A program made the position numbers and the translations under genes. Below are positions 1-8,629 of a stretch of 64,000 nt of DNA, piece after piece. This stretch comes from Pseudomonas sp. Os17 (lineage in GTDB: Bacteria > Pseudomonadota > Gammaproteobacteria > Pseudomonadales > Pseudomonadaceae): contig NZ_AP014627.1 of the NCBI RefSeq assembly GCF_001547895.1, forward strand, positions 3,785,501 to 3,849,500, given 5' to 3'. Below the pieces are notes generated by a model, which was given only the letters and a program-made list of their open reading frames with translations, was not told the origin of the DNA and made no database searches. The first letter of the stretch is position 1, and each line of letters starts with the position of its first letter.

Positions 1-15
1 CCACAGAGAACCGTC

Positions 16-1011
16 ATGAAAAAACACCTGGTGCTGTACAAGAAACTCTCGCCGTCGCTGATGGCGCGCCTGCAGGAACAGACCGAGGTCACCCTGATCG
101 AGGACCTGGGCCCCAACGGCCTCAAGGCCCTGCGCCAGGCCCTGCCCAGCGCCGACGGGTTGCTGGGGGCCAGCCTGCGCCTGGACGCCGAACTGCTGGA
201 CCTGGCACCGCGCCTGCAGGCGGTGGCCAGCGTCTCGGTGGGGGTCGACAACTACGACATCGACTACCTGACCCAACGTGGGATCCTGCTCAGCAACACC
301 CCGGACGTGCTCACCGAAACCACCGCCGACACCGGCTTCGCGCTGATCCTGGCCACCGCCCGGCGGGTGGTGGAACTGGCCAACCTGGTGCGCGCCGGGC
401 AATGGCAGCGCAACATCGGTCCGCTGCATTTCGGCAGCGACGTGCACGGCAAGACCCTGGGCATCATCGGCATGGGCCGCATTGGCGAGGCGTTGGCCCA
501 GCGCGGGCATTTCGGCTTCGGCATGCCGCTGATCTACCACAGCAACCGCCCCAAGCCGGCGGTGGAACAACGCTTCAATGCCCGCTACCGGAGCCTGGAG
601 CAACTGCTGCAAGAGGCCGACTTCATCTGCCTGACCCTGCCCTTGACCGAAAAGACCCAGGGGCTGATTGGCCGCCGCGAACTGGCGCTGATGCGCCCGG
701 AGAGCATCTTCATCAATATTTCCCGGGGCAAGGTGGTGGACGAAGCGGCGCTGATCGAAGCCTTGCAGGCCCGGCGGATCCGCGGCGCCGGGCTGGACGT
801 GTTCGAGCGCGAACCGCTGGACCCGGACTCACCGCTGCTGCAACTGCCCAACGTGGTGGCCACTCCGCACATGGGCTCGGCCACCCACGAAACCCGCGAA
901 GCCATGGCCCGCTGCGCCGTGGACAACCTGCTGGCGGCCCTGTCCGGCCAGCGCCCGCCCAACCTGGTCAATAGCGCCGCGTGGAGCCTCGGGACACGAC
1001 AGACCGGTTAA
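16..1011 (+). CDS. ghrB: 2-hydroxyacid dehydrogenase, GhrB/2-ketogluconate reductase type
   Basis: NAD(P)H-dependent D-isomer-specific 2-hydroxyacid dehydrogenase, 331 aa, the normal length for this cytosolic family. The Rossmann fingerprint GMGRIG is at residues 152-157; the catalytic triad is visible as Arg237 (NISRGK), Glu266 (FEREP) and His285 (TPHMGS). Overall it resembles E. coli GhrB, which reduces glyoxylate, hydroxypyruvate and 2-ketogluconate. In Pseudomonas, close relatives (KguD) reduce 2-keto-6-phosphogluconate as the last gene of the kgu operon. The left window edge hides the upstream genes, so the substrate cannot be settled. Family call is sure; exact substrate is inferred. 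A REPIN array follows the stop codon. Confidence 0.85.
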   Translation: MKKHLVLYKKLSPSLMARLQEQTEVTLIEDLGPNGLKALRQALPSADGLLGASLRLDAELLDLAPRLQAVASVSVGVDNYDIDYLTQRGILLSNTPDVLTETTADTGFALILATARRVVELANLVRAGQWQRNIGPLHFGSDVHGKTLGIIGMGRIGEALAQRGHFGFGMPLIYHSNRPKPAVEQRFNARYRSLEQLLQEADFICLTLPLTEKTQGLIGRRELALMRPESIFINISRGKVVDEAALIEALQARRIRGAGLDVFEREPLDPDSPLLQLPNVVATPHMGSATHETREAMARCAVDNLLAALSGQRPPNLVNSAAWSLGTRQTG

Positions 1012-1041
1012 GGAATTGCCCCCACCACGCCCCTCGCGACC

Positions 1042-1451
1042 GTAGGAGCTGGCTTGCCAGCGAAGGCGCTCACCAGGGCAATGCAAGACCTGATGGTCGC
1101 TTCGCCGGCAAGCCGGCTCCTACGAAAATATCGTGCAGTGCCAGGGCGACCGTAGGAGCTGGCTTGCCAGCGAAGGCGCTCACCAGGGCAATGCAAGACC
1201 TGATGGCCGCTTCGCCGGCAAGCCGGCTCCTACGAAAATATCGTGCAGTGCCAGGGCGACCGTAGGAGCTGGCTTGCCAGCGAAGGCGCTCACCAGGGCA
1301 ATGCAAGACCTGATGGCCGCTTCGCCGGCAAGCCGGCTCCTACGAAAATATCGTGCAATGCCAGGGCGGCCGTAGGAGCTGGCTTGCCAGCGAAGGCGCT
1401 CACCAGGGCGATGCAAGATCTGATGGCCGCTTCGCCGGCAAGCCGGCTCCT
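1042..1451. repeat. Tandem array of four REPINs with an exact 110-bp period
   Basis: Four copies of an inverted REP pair, each opening with GTAGGAGCTGGCTTGCCAGC and closing with GCCGGCAAGCCGGCTCCTAC (the last copy ends CTCCTGC). Copies start at 1042, 1152, 1262 and 1372, a period of exactly 110 bp; the fourth lacks the trailing linker. Units differ at only a few bases. Each can fold as a long imperfect hairpin. The array sits between convergent genes (ghrB and aruH) and could stop or stabilise both transcripts. REP pairs of this kind are usually mobilised one at a time by RAYT transposases; no RAYT gene is in the window. Confidence 0.95.
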
Positions 1452-1479
1452 GCAAGAGGCGACGCGGTACGTCTGGCGC

Positions 1480-2679
1480 CTAGGGGTGGCGGGTGGGGGG
1501 ACGGCGTTCGAGGAGTTCGCCGGTGCAGCGGGCAATGCGCCGGCAGGCTTCGGCCAGGCGTTCGCAGTCCAGCACCAGGCCGATGCGGATGTGCCCCGCG
1601 GCGCTGGGGCCGAAGGCTTCGCCGGCCAGCACCGAGACGCCATGGCCCTCCAGCAGGCAGTCGGCGAAGGATTGGGCGTCCAGCCCGGTGCTGCGCACGT
1701 CCACCATGACGAACATGCCGCCGTCCGGGCGGATCGGCGCCAGGCCCGGGCACTGGCTCAGCAGCGAACACACCAGGTCCCGGCGTCGCCGGTACTCTTC
1801 GCGCATCTGCGCCACCTCCGGCAGGTCGCGGTCCAGGGCCACCACCGCGGCGTTCTGCACAAAATCCGGCAGGCCATAGAGCATGCACAGGGACAGGTTG
1901 CTCAGGTGCCCGGCCAGGGTCGGCGGAGCAATCACCCAGCCCACCCGCCAACCGCTCATGGCGTGGGACTTGGACAGGCTGTTGATGGTGGCGGTGCGCT
2001 CGCCCATGCGTGGCAGGCTGCCCGGACTGAAGTGCCGGCCCTCGTACAGCAGGTCACAATAGACCTCATCGGAAATCAGCCACAGATCGTGGGCAAGGCA
2101 CAGCCGCGCCAGGGCTTGCCAGTCGTCCAGGGACAGGCTGGCGCCCGAGGGGTTGTTGGGGCTGTTGAGCAGCATGGCCCGGGTACGCGGGGTGATCCGC
2201 GCCGCCACTTCCCGCGGATCGACGCGAAACCCCTGCTCGGCGCGCACCGGCACCGGCACGATGCGGGCTGCGCAGGCACCGAACACGCCTTCGTAGGTGA
2301 CGTACATGGGCTCGGCCACCAGCACCTCGTCCCCGGGATTGAGCAGGCACTGGGCCACGGAGAACACCGCGCATTGCGCCCCGGGCAGCACCACCACGTG
2401 TTCGGCGTCGACGATCTGCCCGCTGCGCCGATGGTGATGCCGGGCAATGCAGCTGCGCAGCGCCAGATTGCCGCGCACGTCCGAATAGTGAGTGTCCCCG
2501 GCCAGCAGGCTGTCGATCGCCGCCTGGACCACGGGCCTGGGGGTGTCGAAGTCCGGGTCGCCGATGGTCAGCAGCAACACGTCCCTGCCCTGCTCGCGCA
2601 AAGCCAGGGCCCGGTAATGGATGTTCCAGGCCGCGGAACCTTCACCGGCGATCCGTTGGGTCAGGGCTGAGTAGCGCAT
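1480..2679 (-). CDS. aruH: Pyridoxal-phosphate aminotransferase, AruH-type (arginine:pyruvate transaminase)
   Basis: Fold-type I aminotransferase, 399 aa. PLP signatures are clear: NNPSG near residue 175, SDEVY near 203, and the Schiff-base lysine in SLSKSHAMSGWR at Lys237. The opening (MRYSALTQRIAG) and whole layout resemble P. aeruginosa AruH as I remember it; AruH starts the arginine transaminase pathway by making 2-ketoarginine and alanine. The ATG at 2679 is preferred over two upstream starts because GGAGA lies about 8 bases before it. The usual partner aruI (2-ketoarginine decarboxylase) is not adjacent, so another amino-donor specificity is possible. It is convergent with ghrB and lies downstream of the chemoreceptor on the same strand. 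Confidence 0.75.
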   Translation of the reverse strand: MRYSALTQRIAGEGSAAWNIHYRALALREQGRDVLLLTIGDPDFDTPRPVVQAAIDSLLAGDTHYSDVRGNLALRSCIARHHHRRSGQIVDAEHVVVLPGAQCAVFSVAQCLLNPGDEVLVAEPMYVTYEGVFGACAARIVPVPVRAEQGFRVDPREVAARITPRTRAMLLNSPNNPSGASLSLDDWQALARLCLAHDLWLISDEVYCDLLYEGRHFSPGSLPRMGERTATINSLSKSHAMSGWRVGWVIAPPTLAGHLSNLSLCMLYGLPDFVQNAAVVALDRDLPEVAQMREEYRRRRDLVCSLLSQCPGLAPIRPDGGMFVMVDVRSTGLDAQSFADCLLEGHGVSVLAGEAFGPSAAGHIRIGLVLDCERLAEACRRIARCTGELLERRPPTRHP

Positions 2680-2723
2680 CGTTTTCTCCATGAAAGATGC
2701 CTCAGGCAAAACCCTAGGTGCTG

Positions 2724-2747
2724 CCGGGCCGCTCGTCGAGCGCCCGG
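2724..2747 (-). terminator. Hairpin after the chemoreceptor gene
   Basis: A GC-rich inverted repeat (CCGGGC..GCTCG / CGAGC..GCCCGG, one bulged base) follows the chemoreceptor stop codon on the minus strand; a short T run (TTTT) occurs about 15 bases further on. It may be a weak intrinsic terminator between the chemoreceptor and aruH. Confidence 0.4.
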
Positions 2748-2764
2748 ACCCACCGTTCGTGCCC

Positions 2765-4390
2765 CTAGATCACGAAACGCCCGACCATGGTGTTGAGGTC
2801 CACCGCCAGGCGCGACAGCTCGTGGCTGGCGGCGCTGGTCTGGTCGGCGCCGGCCGCCGACTGGGTGGCCAGGTCACGGATGTTGACCAGATTGCGGTCC
2901 ACTTCACGGGACACCTGGGCCTGCTCTTCCGAGGCGCTGGCGATCACCAGGTTGCGCTCGTTGATCTGATGGATGGACTGGGCGATCTGCTCCAGAGACT
3001 CGCCGGCGGCACGGGCCAGTTGCAGGGTGCTCTGGGTGCGCTGGTTGCTCTGCTGCATGGACTCCACGGCTTCGCCGGTGCCGTTCTGGATGCCGGCCAC
3101 CATCTTCTCGATTTCCTGGGTCGACTGGGCGGTGCGATGGGCCAGGGCCCGCACCTCGTCGGCCACCACGGCAAAGCCGCGCCCGGCCTCGCCGGCCCGG
3201 GCCGCCTCGATGGCGGCGTTGAGCGCCAGCAGGTTGGTCTGCTCGGCGATGGCGCGGATCACGTCCAGCACCTTGCCGATGTCCCGTCCCTGGGCCGCCA
3301 GCCCTTCGATCATCAGCGAAGTGCTCTGCACGTCCTGGGCCATGGTCTGGATCGCCTCGACGGTCTGCACCACCCGGTCGCGGCCATCGCGGGCAGCCTG
3401 GGTCGATTGCTGGGAGGCCTCGGAAGTGGACACCGCGTTGCGCGCCACCTCCTCCACCGCCGCGGTCATTTCGTTGACCGCGGTGGCCGCTTGTTCGATC
3501 TCGGTGTTCTGCTGCTGCACCCCGCGGGAGGCTTCTTCGGTAACCGCGCTGAGCTCTTCCGAGGCCGAGGCCAGCTGGGTTGCCGAACCGGCGATCTGTT
3601 CGATGGTCCGGCGCAGGCTGGCCTGCATCTCGGACAAGGCGCGCAGCAGTCGCGCCGGTTCGTCCTTGCCGTCGACCTCGATGACCTGCCGCAGGTTGCC
3701 ACCGGCGATGACCTCGGCGGCGTTCAGCGCCTTGTTCAGGGGAGTGACGATGCTGCGGGTCAGCAACAGCGCCAGGACGATGGTCAGCACGGCGGCGATC
3801 ACCGCGACGATGACGATCCCGGTAATGGCCCCGCTGTAGTGCTCGCCGGCGGCCTGGGAGGCGCTCCTGGCTCCGGCGGCGTTGATTGCGATGAGCTTGT
3901 TCAGCTGCTCGCCCATCTGGTCGGTGCCGTCCTTGATCCGGGTGTTGATCAGGTTGCGCAGCTCATCCAGCTTGTCCTGGCGCGACAGTTCGATCATTTC
4001 CTTCTGCGCCTGCAGGTAGTTCTCCAGGGTCAGGGCGAAGGCCTTGTAGAGGTCCGCCTCCTCCCCAACCATGGGCAGCGCCGCATAACCGGACTGGGCC
4101 TGCCGGACCTTGTCCACCAGCACACCGATGCGCGTCTGGGCTTCGGCCAGCCCCGCCGGGTCGCGGTTGACCAGCACCCGGAACGAGAGAATCCGCAGGC
4201 GCAGCACGTTCTCCGTGAGGTTGCCGAGAAAGCCGACGCTGGGCAGCTGGTTGCTTTCCATGTCGATCGACGCTTCGCGGATGATCGACATGCGATTGAC
4301 TGCAAACACCCCCAGCACCACGACCAGCAGGGCAATGAAGGCAAAACCGAGAAAAGCACGAGGGGCGATATTCAGGTTACGCAGGGACAT
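2765..4390 (-). CDS. Methyl-accepting chemotaxis protein
   Basis: Inner-membrane chemoreceptor, 541 aa. A first transmembrane helix (about residues 11-31), a helical periplasmic sensor resembling the four-helix-bundle type, a second helix (about 186-210), a HAMP segment, and a long coiled-coil signalling domain follow in order. The signalling tip [19 protein letters not shown] is intact. The protein ends in VGRFVI with no C-terminal pentapeptide, so adaptation enzymes probably do not dock there. Start ATG 4390 (MSLRNLNIA) is chosen because upstream in-frame codons encode no recognisable leader. It is divergent from hpaB, suggesting, but not proving, that it senses 4-hydroxyphenylacetate or a related aromatic. 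Confidence 0.92.
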   Translation of the reverse strand: MSLRNLNIAPRAFLGFAFIALLVVVLGVFAVNRMSIIREASIDMESNQLPSVGFLGNLTENVLRLRILSFRVLVNRDPAGLAEAQTRIGVLVDKVRQAQSGYAALPMVGEEADLYKAFALTLENYLQAQKEMIELSRQDKLDELRNLINTRIKDGTDQMGEQLNKLIAINAAGARSASQAAGEHYSGAITGIVIVAVIAAVLTIVLALLLTRSIVTPLNKALNAAEVIAGGNLRQVIEVDGKDEPARLLRALSEMQASLRRTIEQIAGSATQLASASEELSAVTEEASRGVQQQNTEIEQAATAVNEMTAAVEEVARNAVSTSEASQQSTQAARDGRDRVVQTVEAIQTMAQDVQSTSLMIEGLAAQGRDIGKVLDVIRAIAEQTNLLALNAAIEAARAGEAGRGFAVVADEVRALAHRTAQSTQEIEKMVAGIQNGTGEAVESMQQSNQRTQSTLQLARAAGESLEQIAQSIHQINERNLVIASASEEQAQVSREVDRNLVNIRDLATQSAAGADQTSAASHELSRLAVDLNTMVGRFVI

Positions 4391-4758
4391 AGGGCGACTC
4401 TCGAAGGAGAACGGGGCGGCGGGCATCCATGCCATTGACCGTCAGGCGCATCAGGGGCTGCACCGACGAGGGACACCACGGAACCAAGGCTCGTGGGCCT
4501 ATAGGAGATATCGGCCGAACTTGAGCTTTTATATGGCTGATTCGCAAAAATATTTCTGAATATGACAAGTGTTTCAGGCCTGATACAACGCGATTCGAAG
4601 TGAATCGATAAAGCAGCAAAGTGCCAGTATCCGGCGCCGGCCACCTGCCGCCCCCGGCGCCATGGAAAGTGCAAGTCATTCGCCGGAAAAGCCATTTTTT
4701 CAGCGCCGGCGCCTGCCCATCATGGGCCCAGTCCATAAAAACAACGCAGAGACTGGAT
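4391..4758. other. Divergent regulatory region between chemoreceptor and hpaB
   Basis: A 368-bp intergenic segment with no convincing gene. Its centre (about 4510-4620) is clearly more AT-rich than the flanks and holds two palindromes: ATATTTCTGAATAT near 4550-4563, and CGATTC-GAAGT-GAATCG at 4591-4607. Promoters for both divergent genes are expected here. I did not find the TTAAC-type site seen upstream of hpaG1. Confidence 0.6.
4591..4607. promoter_or_regulatory. 17-bp inverted repeat upstream of hpaB, possible operator
   Basis: CGATTC-GAAGT-GAATCG has perfect 6-bp arms and a 5-bp spacer. It lies about 150 bp before the hpaB ATG and about 200 bp before the chemoreceptor start. Dimeric regulators bind sites of this shape, but the cognate protein cannot be named from sequence alone. 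Confidence 0.4.
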
Positions 4759-6321
4759 ATGAAACCTGAAGACTTTCGTGCCGCAACCGACCGCCCGCTG
4801 ACCGGTGCCGAATACCTGGCCAGCCTGCGCGACGACCGTGAAATCTACATCTATGGCGACCGGGTCAAGGACGTCACCACCCACCCGGCCTTCCGCAATT
4901 CGGCGGCCTCCATGGCCCGCCTGTACGACGCCCTGCACGACCCGGCCACCCGGGAGCAACTGTGCTGGGACACCGACACCGGCAACGGCGGCTACACCCA
5001 TAAATTTTTCCGCTCGGCGAAAAGCCCCGACGAACTGCGCCAGCAGCGCGACGCCATCGCCGACTGGTCGCGCCTGACCTACGGCTGGATGGGCCGCAGC
5101 CCCGACTACAAGGCCGCCTTCGGCAGCGCCCTGGGGGCCAACCCGGAGTTCTACGGGCGCTTCGCGGACAACGCCCGCACCTGGTACAAGCGCATCCAGG
5201 AAGCCTGCCTCTACCTCAACCACGCCATCGTCAACCCGCCCATCGACCGCGACAAACCGGTGGATCAGGTCAAGGACGTGTTCATCTCGGTGGACGAGGA
5301 AGTCGACGGCGGGATCATCGTCAGCGGCGCCAAGGTGGTGGCCACCAACTCGGCCCTGACCCACTACAACTTCGTCGGCCAGGGCTCGGCCCAGCTGCTG
5401 GGGGACAACACCGACTTCGCCCTGATGTTCATCGCCCCGATGAACACCCGCGGCATGAAGCTGATCTGCCGCCCGTCCTACGAACTCCAGGCCGGCATGA
5501 CCGGTTCGCCCTTCGACTACCCGCTGTCCAGCCGCTTCGACGAGAACGACGCGATCCTGATCATGGACAAGGTGTTCATCCCCTGGGAAAACGTGCTGAT
5601 CTACCGCGACTTCGAGCGCTGCCGCCAGTGGTTCCCGCAAGGCGGTTTCGGTCGGCTGTTCCCCATGCAGGGCTGCACCCGGCTGGCGGTCAAGCTGGAC
5701 TTCATCACCGGGCTGCTGGTCAAGGCCCTGCAATGCACCGGCTCCCTCGAGTTTCGCGGGGTCCAGGCGCAAGTGGGCGAAGTGGTGGCCTGGCGCAACC
5801 TGTTCTGGTCGCTGACCGACGCCATGCACGGCAACGCCAGCGAATGGATGAACGGCGTCTACCTGCCCAGCACCCAGGCCCTGCAGGCCTACCGGGTACT
5901 GGCGCCCCAGGCCTACACCGACATCAAGAAGATCATCGAGCAGGTGGTGGCCAGCGGCCTGATCTACCTGCCCTCCGGCTCCCGCGACCTCAAGGACCCG
6001 CTGCTCAACCAGTACCTCAGCACCTACTGCCGGGGTTCCGGCGGCATGGGCCACGAAGAGCGGATCAAGATCCTCAAACTGCTCTGGGACGCCATCGGCA
6101 CCGAGTTCGGCGGGCGCCACGAGCTGTACGAGATCAACTACGCCGGCAGCCAGGACGAGATCCGCATGCAGTGCCTGCGCCACGCCCAGGCCAGCGGTTC
6201 GATGAAGGCCATGACCGACCTGGTGGACAAGTGCCTGGGGGACTACGACCTCGACGGCTGGACCGTGCCGCACCTGAGCAACCCCGACGACATCAACATG
6301 CTCGACCGCATCCGCCAATAG
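4759..6321 (+). CDS. hpaB: 4-hydroxyphenylacetate 3-monooxygenase, oxygenase component
   Basis: FADH2-dependent monooxygenase that ortho-hydroxylates 4-hydroxyphenylacetate to homoprotocatechuate (3,4-dihydroxyphenylacetate). At 520 aa it matches E. coli HpaB in length and near-identically at the N-terminus (MKPEDFRA..REIYIYG). Substrate-pocket residues known for the family are at the expected positions: Arg113 and Tyr117 (GRSPDY) and His155 (LNHAIVNP). ATG 4759 is chosen by alignment to HpaB; upstream in-frame codons look non-coding. It forms a two-component system with HpaC just downstream, although two REPINs separate them. The product feeds HpaD, encoded about 20 kb away. Confidence 0.96.
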   Translation: MKPEDFRAATDRPLTGAEYLASLRDDREIYIYGDRVKDVTTHPAFRNSAASMARLYDALHDPATREQLCWDTDTGNGGYTHKFFRSAKSPDELRQQRDAIADWSRLTYGWMGRSPDYKAAFGSALGANPEFYGRFADNARTWYKRIQEACLYLNHAIVNPPIDRDKPVDQVKDVFISVDEEVDGGIIVSGAKVVATNSALTHYNFVGQGSAQLLGDNTDFALMFIAPMNTRGMKLICRPSYELQAGMTGSPFDYPLSSRFDENDAILIMDKVFIPWENVLIYRDFERCRQWFPQGGFGRLFPMQGCTRLAVKLDFITGLLVKALQCTGSLEFRGVQAQVGEVVAWRNLFWSLTDAMHGNASEWMNGVYLPSTQALQAYRVLAPQAYTDIKKIIEQVVASGLIYLPSGSRDLKDPLLNQYLSTYCRGSGGMGHEERIKILKLLWDAIGTEFGGRHELYEINYAGSQDEIRMQCLRHAQASGSMKAMTDLVDKCLGDYDLDGWTVPHLSNPDDINMLDRIRQ

Positions 6322-6338
6322 CCGCGAAGCCGGCGTGT

Positions 6339-6420
6339 GTAGGAGCTGGCTTGCCAGCGAAAGCGCCCGCCAGAGCACCACAAGGCTCAGCGCCCTCTTC
6401 GCCGGCAAGCCGGCTCCTAC
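6339..6420. repeat. REPIN (inverted REP pair), hpaB-hpaC gap, first copy
   Basis: Opens with GTAGGAGCTGGCTTGCCAGC and closes with GCCGGCAAGCCGGCTCCTAC, giving a hairpin-forming 82-bp unit of the same family as the 1042-1451 array but with a different loop. Confidence 0.92.
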
Positions 6421-6447
6421 CGAAAAGGCCAATGTCCACCTGTTGTC

Positions 6448-6528
6448 GTAGGAGCTGGCTCGCCAGCGAAGACGCCCGCCAGAGCACCACAAGCCCCAGG
6501 CCCGCTTCGCCGGCAAGCCGGCTCCTAC
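6448..6528. repeat. REPIN, hpaB-hpaC gap, second copy
   Basis: An 81-bp inverted REP pair (GTAGGAGCTGGCTCGCCAGC to CCGGCAAGCCGGCTCCTAC) 109 bp after the preceding one. Its loop sequence (GCCCGCCAGAGCACCACAAG) is shared with the first copy, so the pair arose by local duplication. The two hairpins lie inside the presumed hpaBC transcript and may alter the HpaB:HpaC ratio by protecting the hpaB 3' end. Confidence 0.92.
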
Positions 6529-6600
6529 AGCTTGAGCCCGCCGTCAGCCCCGCGTTGGCAGCCAGACGTCCGGCCGCCCTGCGCCCACGAGGAATTCGTC

Positions 6601-7113
6601 ATGTCTGTACTCGATCCCAAGCAACTCGCCTTTCGCAACGCCATGGCGCACATGACCGCAGCGGTCAACGTCATCACCAGCAACGGCCCCGCCGGCCGCT
6701 GCGGCATCACCGCCACCGCGGTCTGCTCGGTCACCGACAGCCCGCCGACCCTGATGGTCTGCGTCAACCGCACCAGTGCCCTGAACCCGGTGTTCAAGGG
6801 CAACGGCCAGCTGTGCGTCAACGTCCTTAGCGGCGAACACGAAGACGTGGCCCGGCATTTTGCCGGCATGACCGGGGTGGCCATGGACCAGCGCTTTGGC
6901 CTACATCCCTGGCGCGACGGCCTGCAGGCCCTGCCGGTGCTGGATGGCGCCCTGGCCAGCCTCCAGGGGCGCATCACCGAGGTCCAGGAAATCGGCACCC
7001 ATTCGGTGATGCTGGTGGAGCTGGATGAAATCAGCGTGCGCGAACAGGGCGATTCGCTGGTGTACTTCAGCCGCTGCTTCCACCGCCTGCAGCACCCCTG
7101 CCCGGCCGCCTGA
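6601..7113 (+). CDS. hpaC: 4-hydroxyphenylacetate 3-monooxygenase, flavin reductase component
   Basis: NADH:flavin oxidoreductase that supplies reduced flavin to HpaB. At 170 aa it equals E. coli HpaC in length and belongs to the short-chain flavin reductase family with an FMN-binding split barrel: G(R)CGITATAVCSVTDSPP and CVNRTSALNP are typical flavin-contact segments in the first third. ATG 6601 has a good GAGGAA site about 8 bases upstream; a longer in-frame start at 6532 would place the leader in the REPIN edge and is rejected. Likely cotranscribed with hpaB despite the 279-bp gap. Confidence 0.94.
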   Translation: MSVLDPKQLAFRNAMAHMTAAVNVITSNGPAGRCGITATAVCSVTDSPPTLMVCVNRTSALNPVFKGNGQLCVNVLSGEHEDVARHFAGMTGVAMDQRFGLHPWRDGLQALPVLDGALASLQGRITEVQEIGTHSVMLVELDEISVREQGDSLVYFSRCFHRLQHPCPAA

Positions 7114-7130
7114 TCGCCCCGCTGCAGCGG

Positions 7131-7481
7131 CTAGGACCCAGGGCAATCCGGCTGGTGCAGGCCGAAGCACACACCTTGGGGGTCGTGACACAGGCAGAAC
7201 CGCCCGAAGCCCGGCTCAGGGGGGCTGATGTCCCCCGCGCGGCCCCCCAGGGCCAGAACCCGGGCGACGCTATCCGTCATGTCGCTGACCCGGAAGTACA
7301 GGACCATGCGCGACTGCGGATCGTCGCCGTGCACCCCGACCCGCACCGAGGGCGCCTGCAACCAGGCGTCCTGCGTGGCTCCCATCGGTTGCGGCGACCA
7401 GCCGAACAGCCCCTGGAAAAACACCCGTGACTGCGGGCCATCGACCACACCTATTTCCACATGAGAAAGGCTACCGGACAT
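7131..7481 (-). CDS. VOC-family (glyoxalase/bleomycin-resistance-like) protein
   Basis: Small 116-aa cytosolic protein with one vicinal-oxygen-chelate module: HVEIGVVD at the start, a paired beta-alpha-beta pattern, and CHDPQGVCFGLHQ at the end. Single-module VOC proteins usually dimerise; function ranges from glyoxalase to antibiotic binding and cannot be specified. ATG 7481 has a strong GGAGG 7 bases upstream. It follows an AraC-type regulator on the same strand with an 82-bp gap, so the two may form a unit. Its stop lies 17 bp beyond the convergent hpaC stop. Confidence 0.8.
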   Translation of the reverse strand: MSGSLSHVEIGVVDGPQSRVFFQGLFGWSPQPMGATQDAWLQAPSVRVGVHGDDPQSRMVLYFRVSDMTDSVARVLALGGRAGDISPPEPGFGRFCLCHDPQGVCFGLHQPDCPGS

Positions 7482-7563
7482 ACATCCTCCACGTTCAAGA
7501 GACAGAGCCGTCACTGTCCGCCGCAACGGCTTCGTGGGTCTTGAACAAAACTGACCAGGCCAC

Positions 7564-8415
7564 TCAATTCTCCCGGCCTTCGAGCAAGGATGCCGGTTTG
7601 CCGGGAATATCGGCCCAGCCGCCCCGGGCATAGGCGCCCGGGGAACAGCCGGCGAAGGCCTGGAACTCCCGGGTGAAGTGGCTCTGGTCGCTGTAGCCGC
7701 ACAGCACCGCCACCTGCACCAGCTCCGGCGCCGGGCGCGCTTCCAGCAACTGCTGGGCGCGGGCAAAACGAAGGTGCCGGGCGCAGGCCTTGGGCCCTTG
7801 TCCCAGATGGGCCTTGAAGCGACTGGCGAAGTGCCGGCCGCTGCAGCCGGCCTGCTGGCTCAGATCACGGATCGAGGTGCCGCCAGCGCTTCGCTGCAGT
7901 TGCTCCCAGGCCCGGCGCAGCCTCTCGGGCACCTCGCGGTGCGAGTTGCGCAAACGCTCGACAAGAAAGGTTTCGACTCGCTGCAATCGACTCGTCCAGC
8001 AAGGGGTTTCTTCCAGGGCCTCGACCAACAAGCCGACCGACGGGCCCCACAGTTCCGGCAAATCCAGCCAAGGGCTGGCGAGCACTTGGCCATCGCCCTG
8101 AAACAGCCGGTACGCGGCCCAGGGCGGCAGCTCCACCTCGATGCATGAATGCACACCGCTCTGCTCGACGATCAGCGGAGCGGCCGGGCGGCTGACCACG
8201 AACGCCTGGCAACGCTGCTCGCGCCCATTGGCGGCGAGCCCGTAGGGGGACGCCAGCCCGAGCACCAGCTTGACCTGAGGCTGCGCGATCTCAAGCCGTT
8301 GCACGGTGCCCGGCAGCGTCTCGCTGAAGCCGTACAAGCGCGCGCCCCAGGGCCGCAGCCTGAGGGCATCAAACCCGCTGACGCAGTGCGAAACGGGCAA
8401 GGGCTGCCTGGGCAT
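7564..8415 (-). CDS. AraC-family transcriptional regulator
   Basis: 283 aa. The last 100 or so residues form the double helix-turn-helix of AraC regulators (TSIRDLSQQAGCSGRHFASRF, then VAVLCGYSDQSHFTREFQ). The N-terminal two thirds resemble the ligand-binding half seen in many uncharacterised AraC proteins (GARLYGFSETLPGT). ATG 8415 is taken with GGGAG upstream; an in-frame TTG at 8430 is the alternative. It is divergent from the LuxR gene and upstream of the VOC gene, the closest likely target. Confidence 0.88.
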   Translation of the reverse strand: MPRQPLPVSHCVSGFDALRLRPWGARLYGFSETLPGTVQRLEIAQPQVKLVLGLASPYGLAANGREQRCQAFVVSRPAAPLIVEQSGVHSCIEVELPPWAAYRLFQGDGQVLASPWLDLPELWGPSVGLLVEALEETPCWTSRLQRVETFLVERLRNSHREVPERLRRAWEQLQRSAGGTSIRDLSQQAGCSGRHFASRFKAHLGQGPKACARHLRFARAQQLLEARPAPELVQVAVLCGYSDQSHFTREFQAFAGCSPGAYARGGWADIPGKPASLLEGREN

Positions 8416-8629
8416 CGAACTCACTCCCAATGCTGATCACGGATCGACCCGCCCAAGCATAAGCGAACAACGCCACTGGGCCATGGGCCACCTCCTGCAT
8501 CTGTAGGATGGCGGCCGCCGCCCCAGCCATCGATACTCGTCCCAGGCCCTGCCCACGTCCCCCAGGCGTACGGTCCTCAACCACTTCCGTGACGAAAACA
8601 ATAACAACGTCGCACAGAGGTACAGCCCC

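Noticed and set aside
1042..1451. CRISPR array
   Set aside because: The repeated unit is a full 110-bp REPIN with conserved, not unique, intervening sequence and no cas genes.
1243..2670. 475-codon plus-strand frame starting in the REPIN array
   Set aside because: Reads through repeats and then antisense to the aminotransferase; no family features.
2690..4438. 582-codon plus-strand frame
   Set aside because: Antisense to the chemoreceptor, whose signalling domain is unmistakable.
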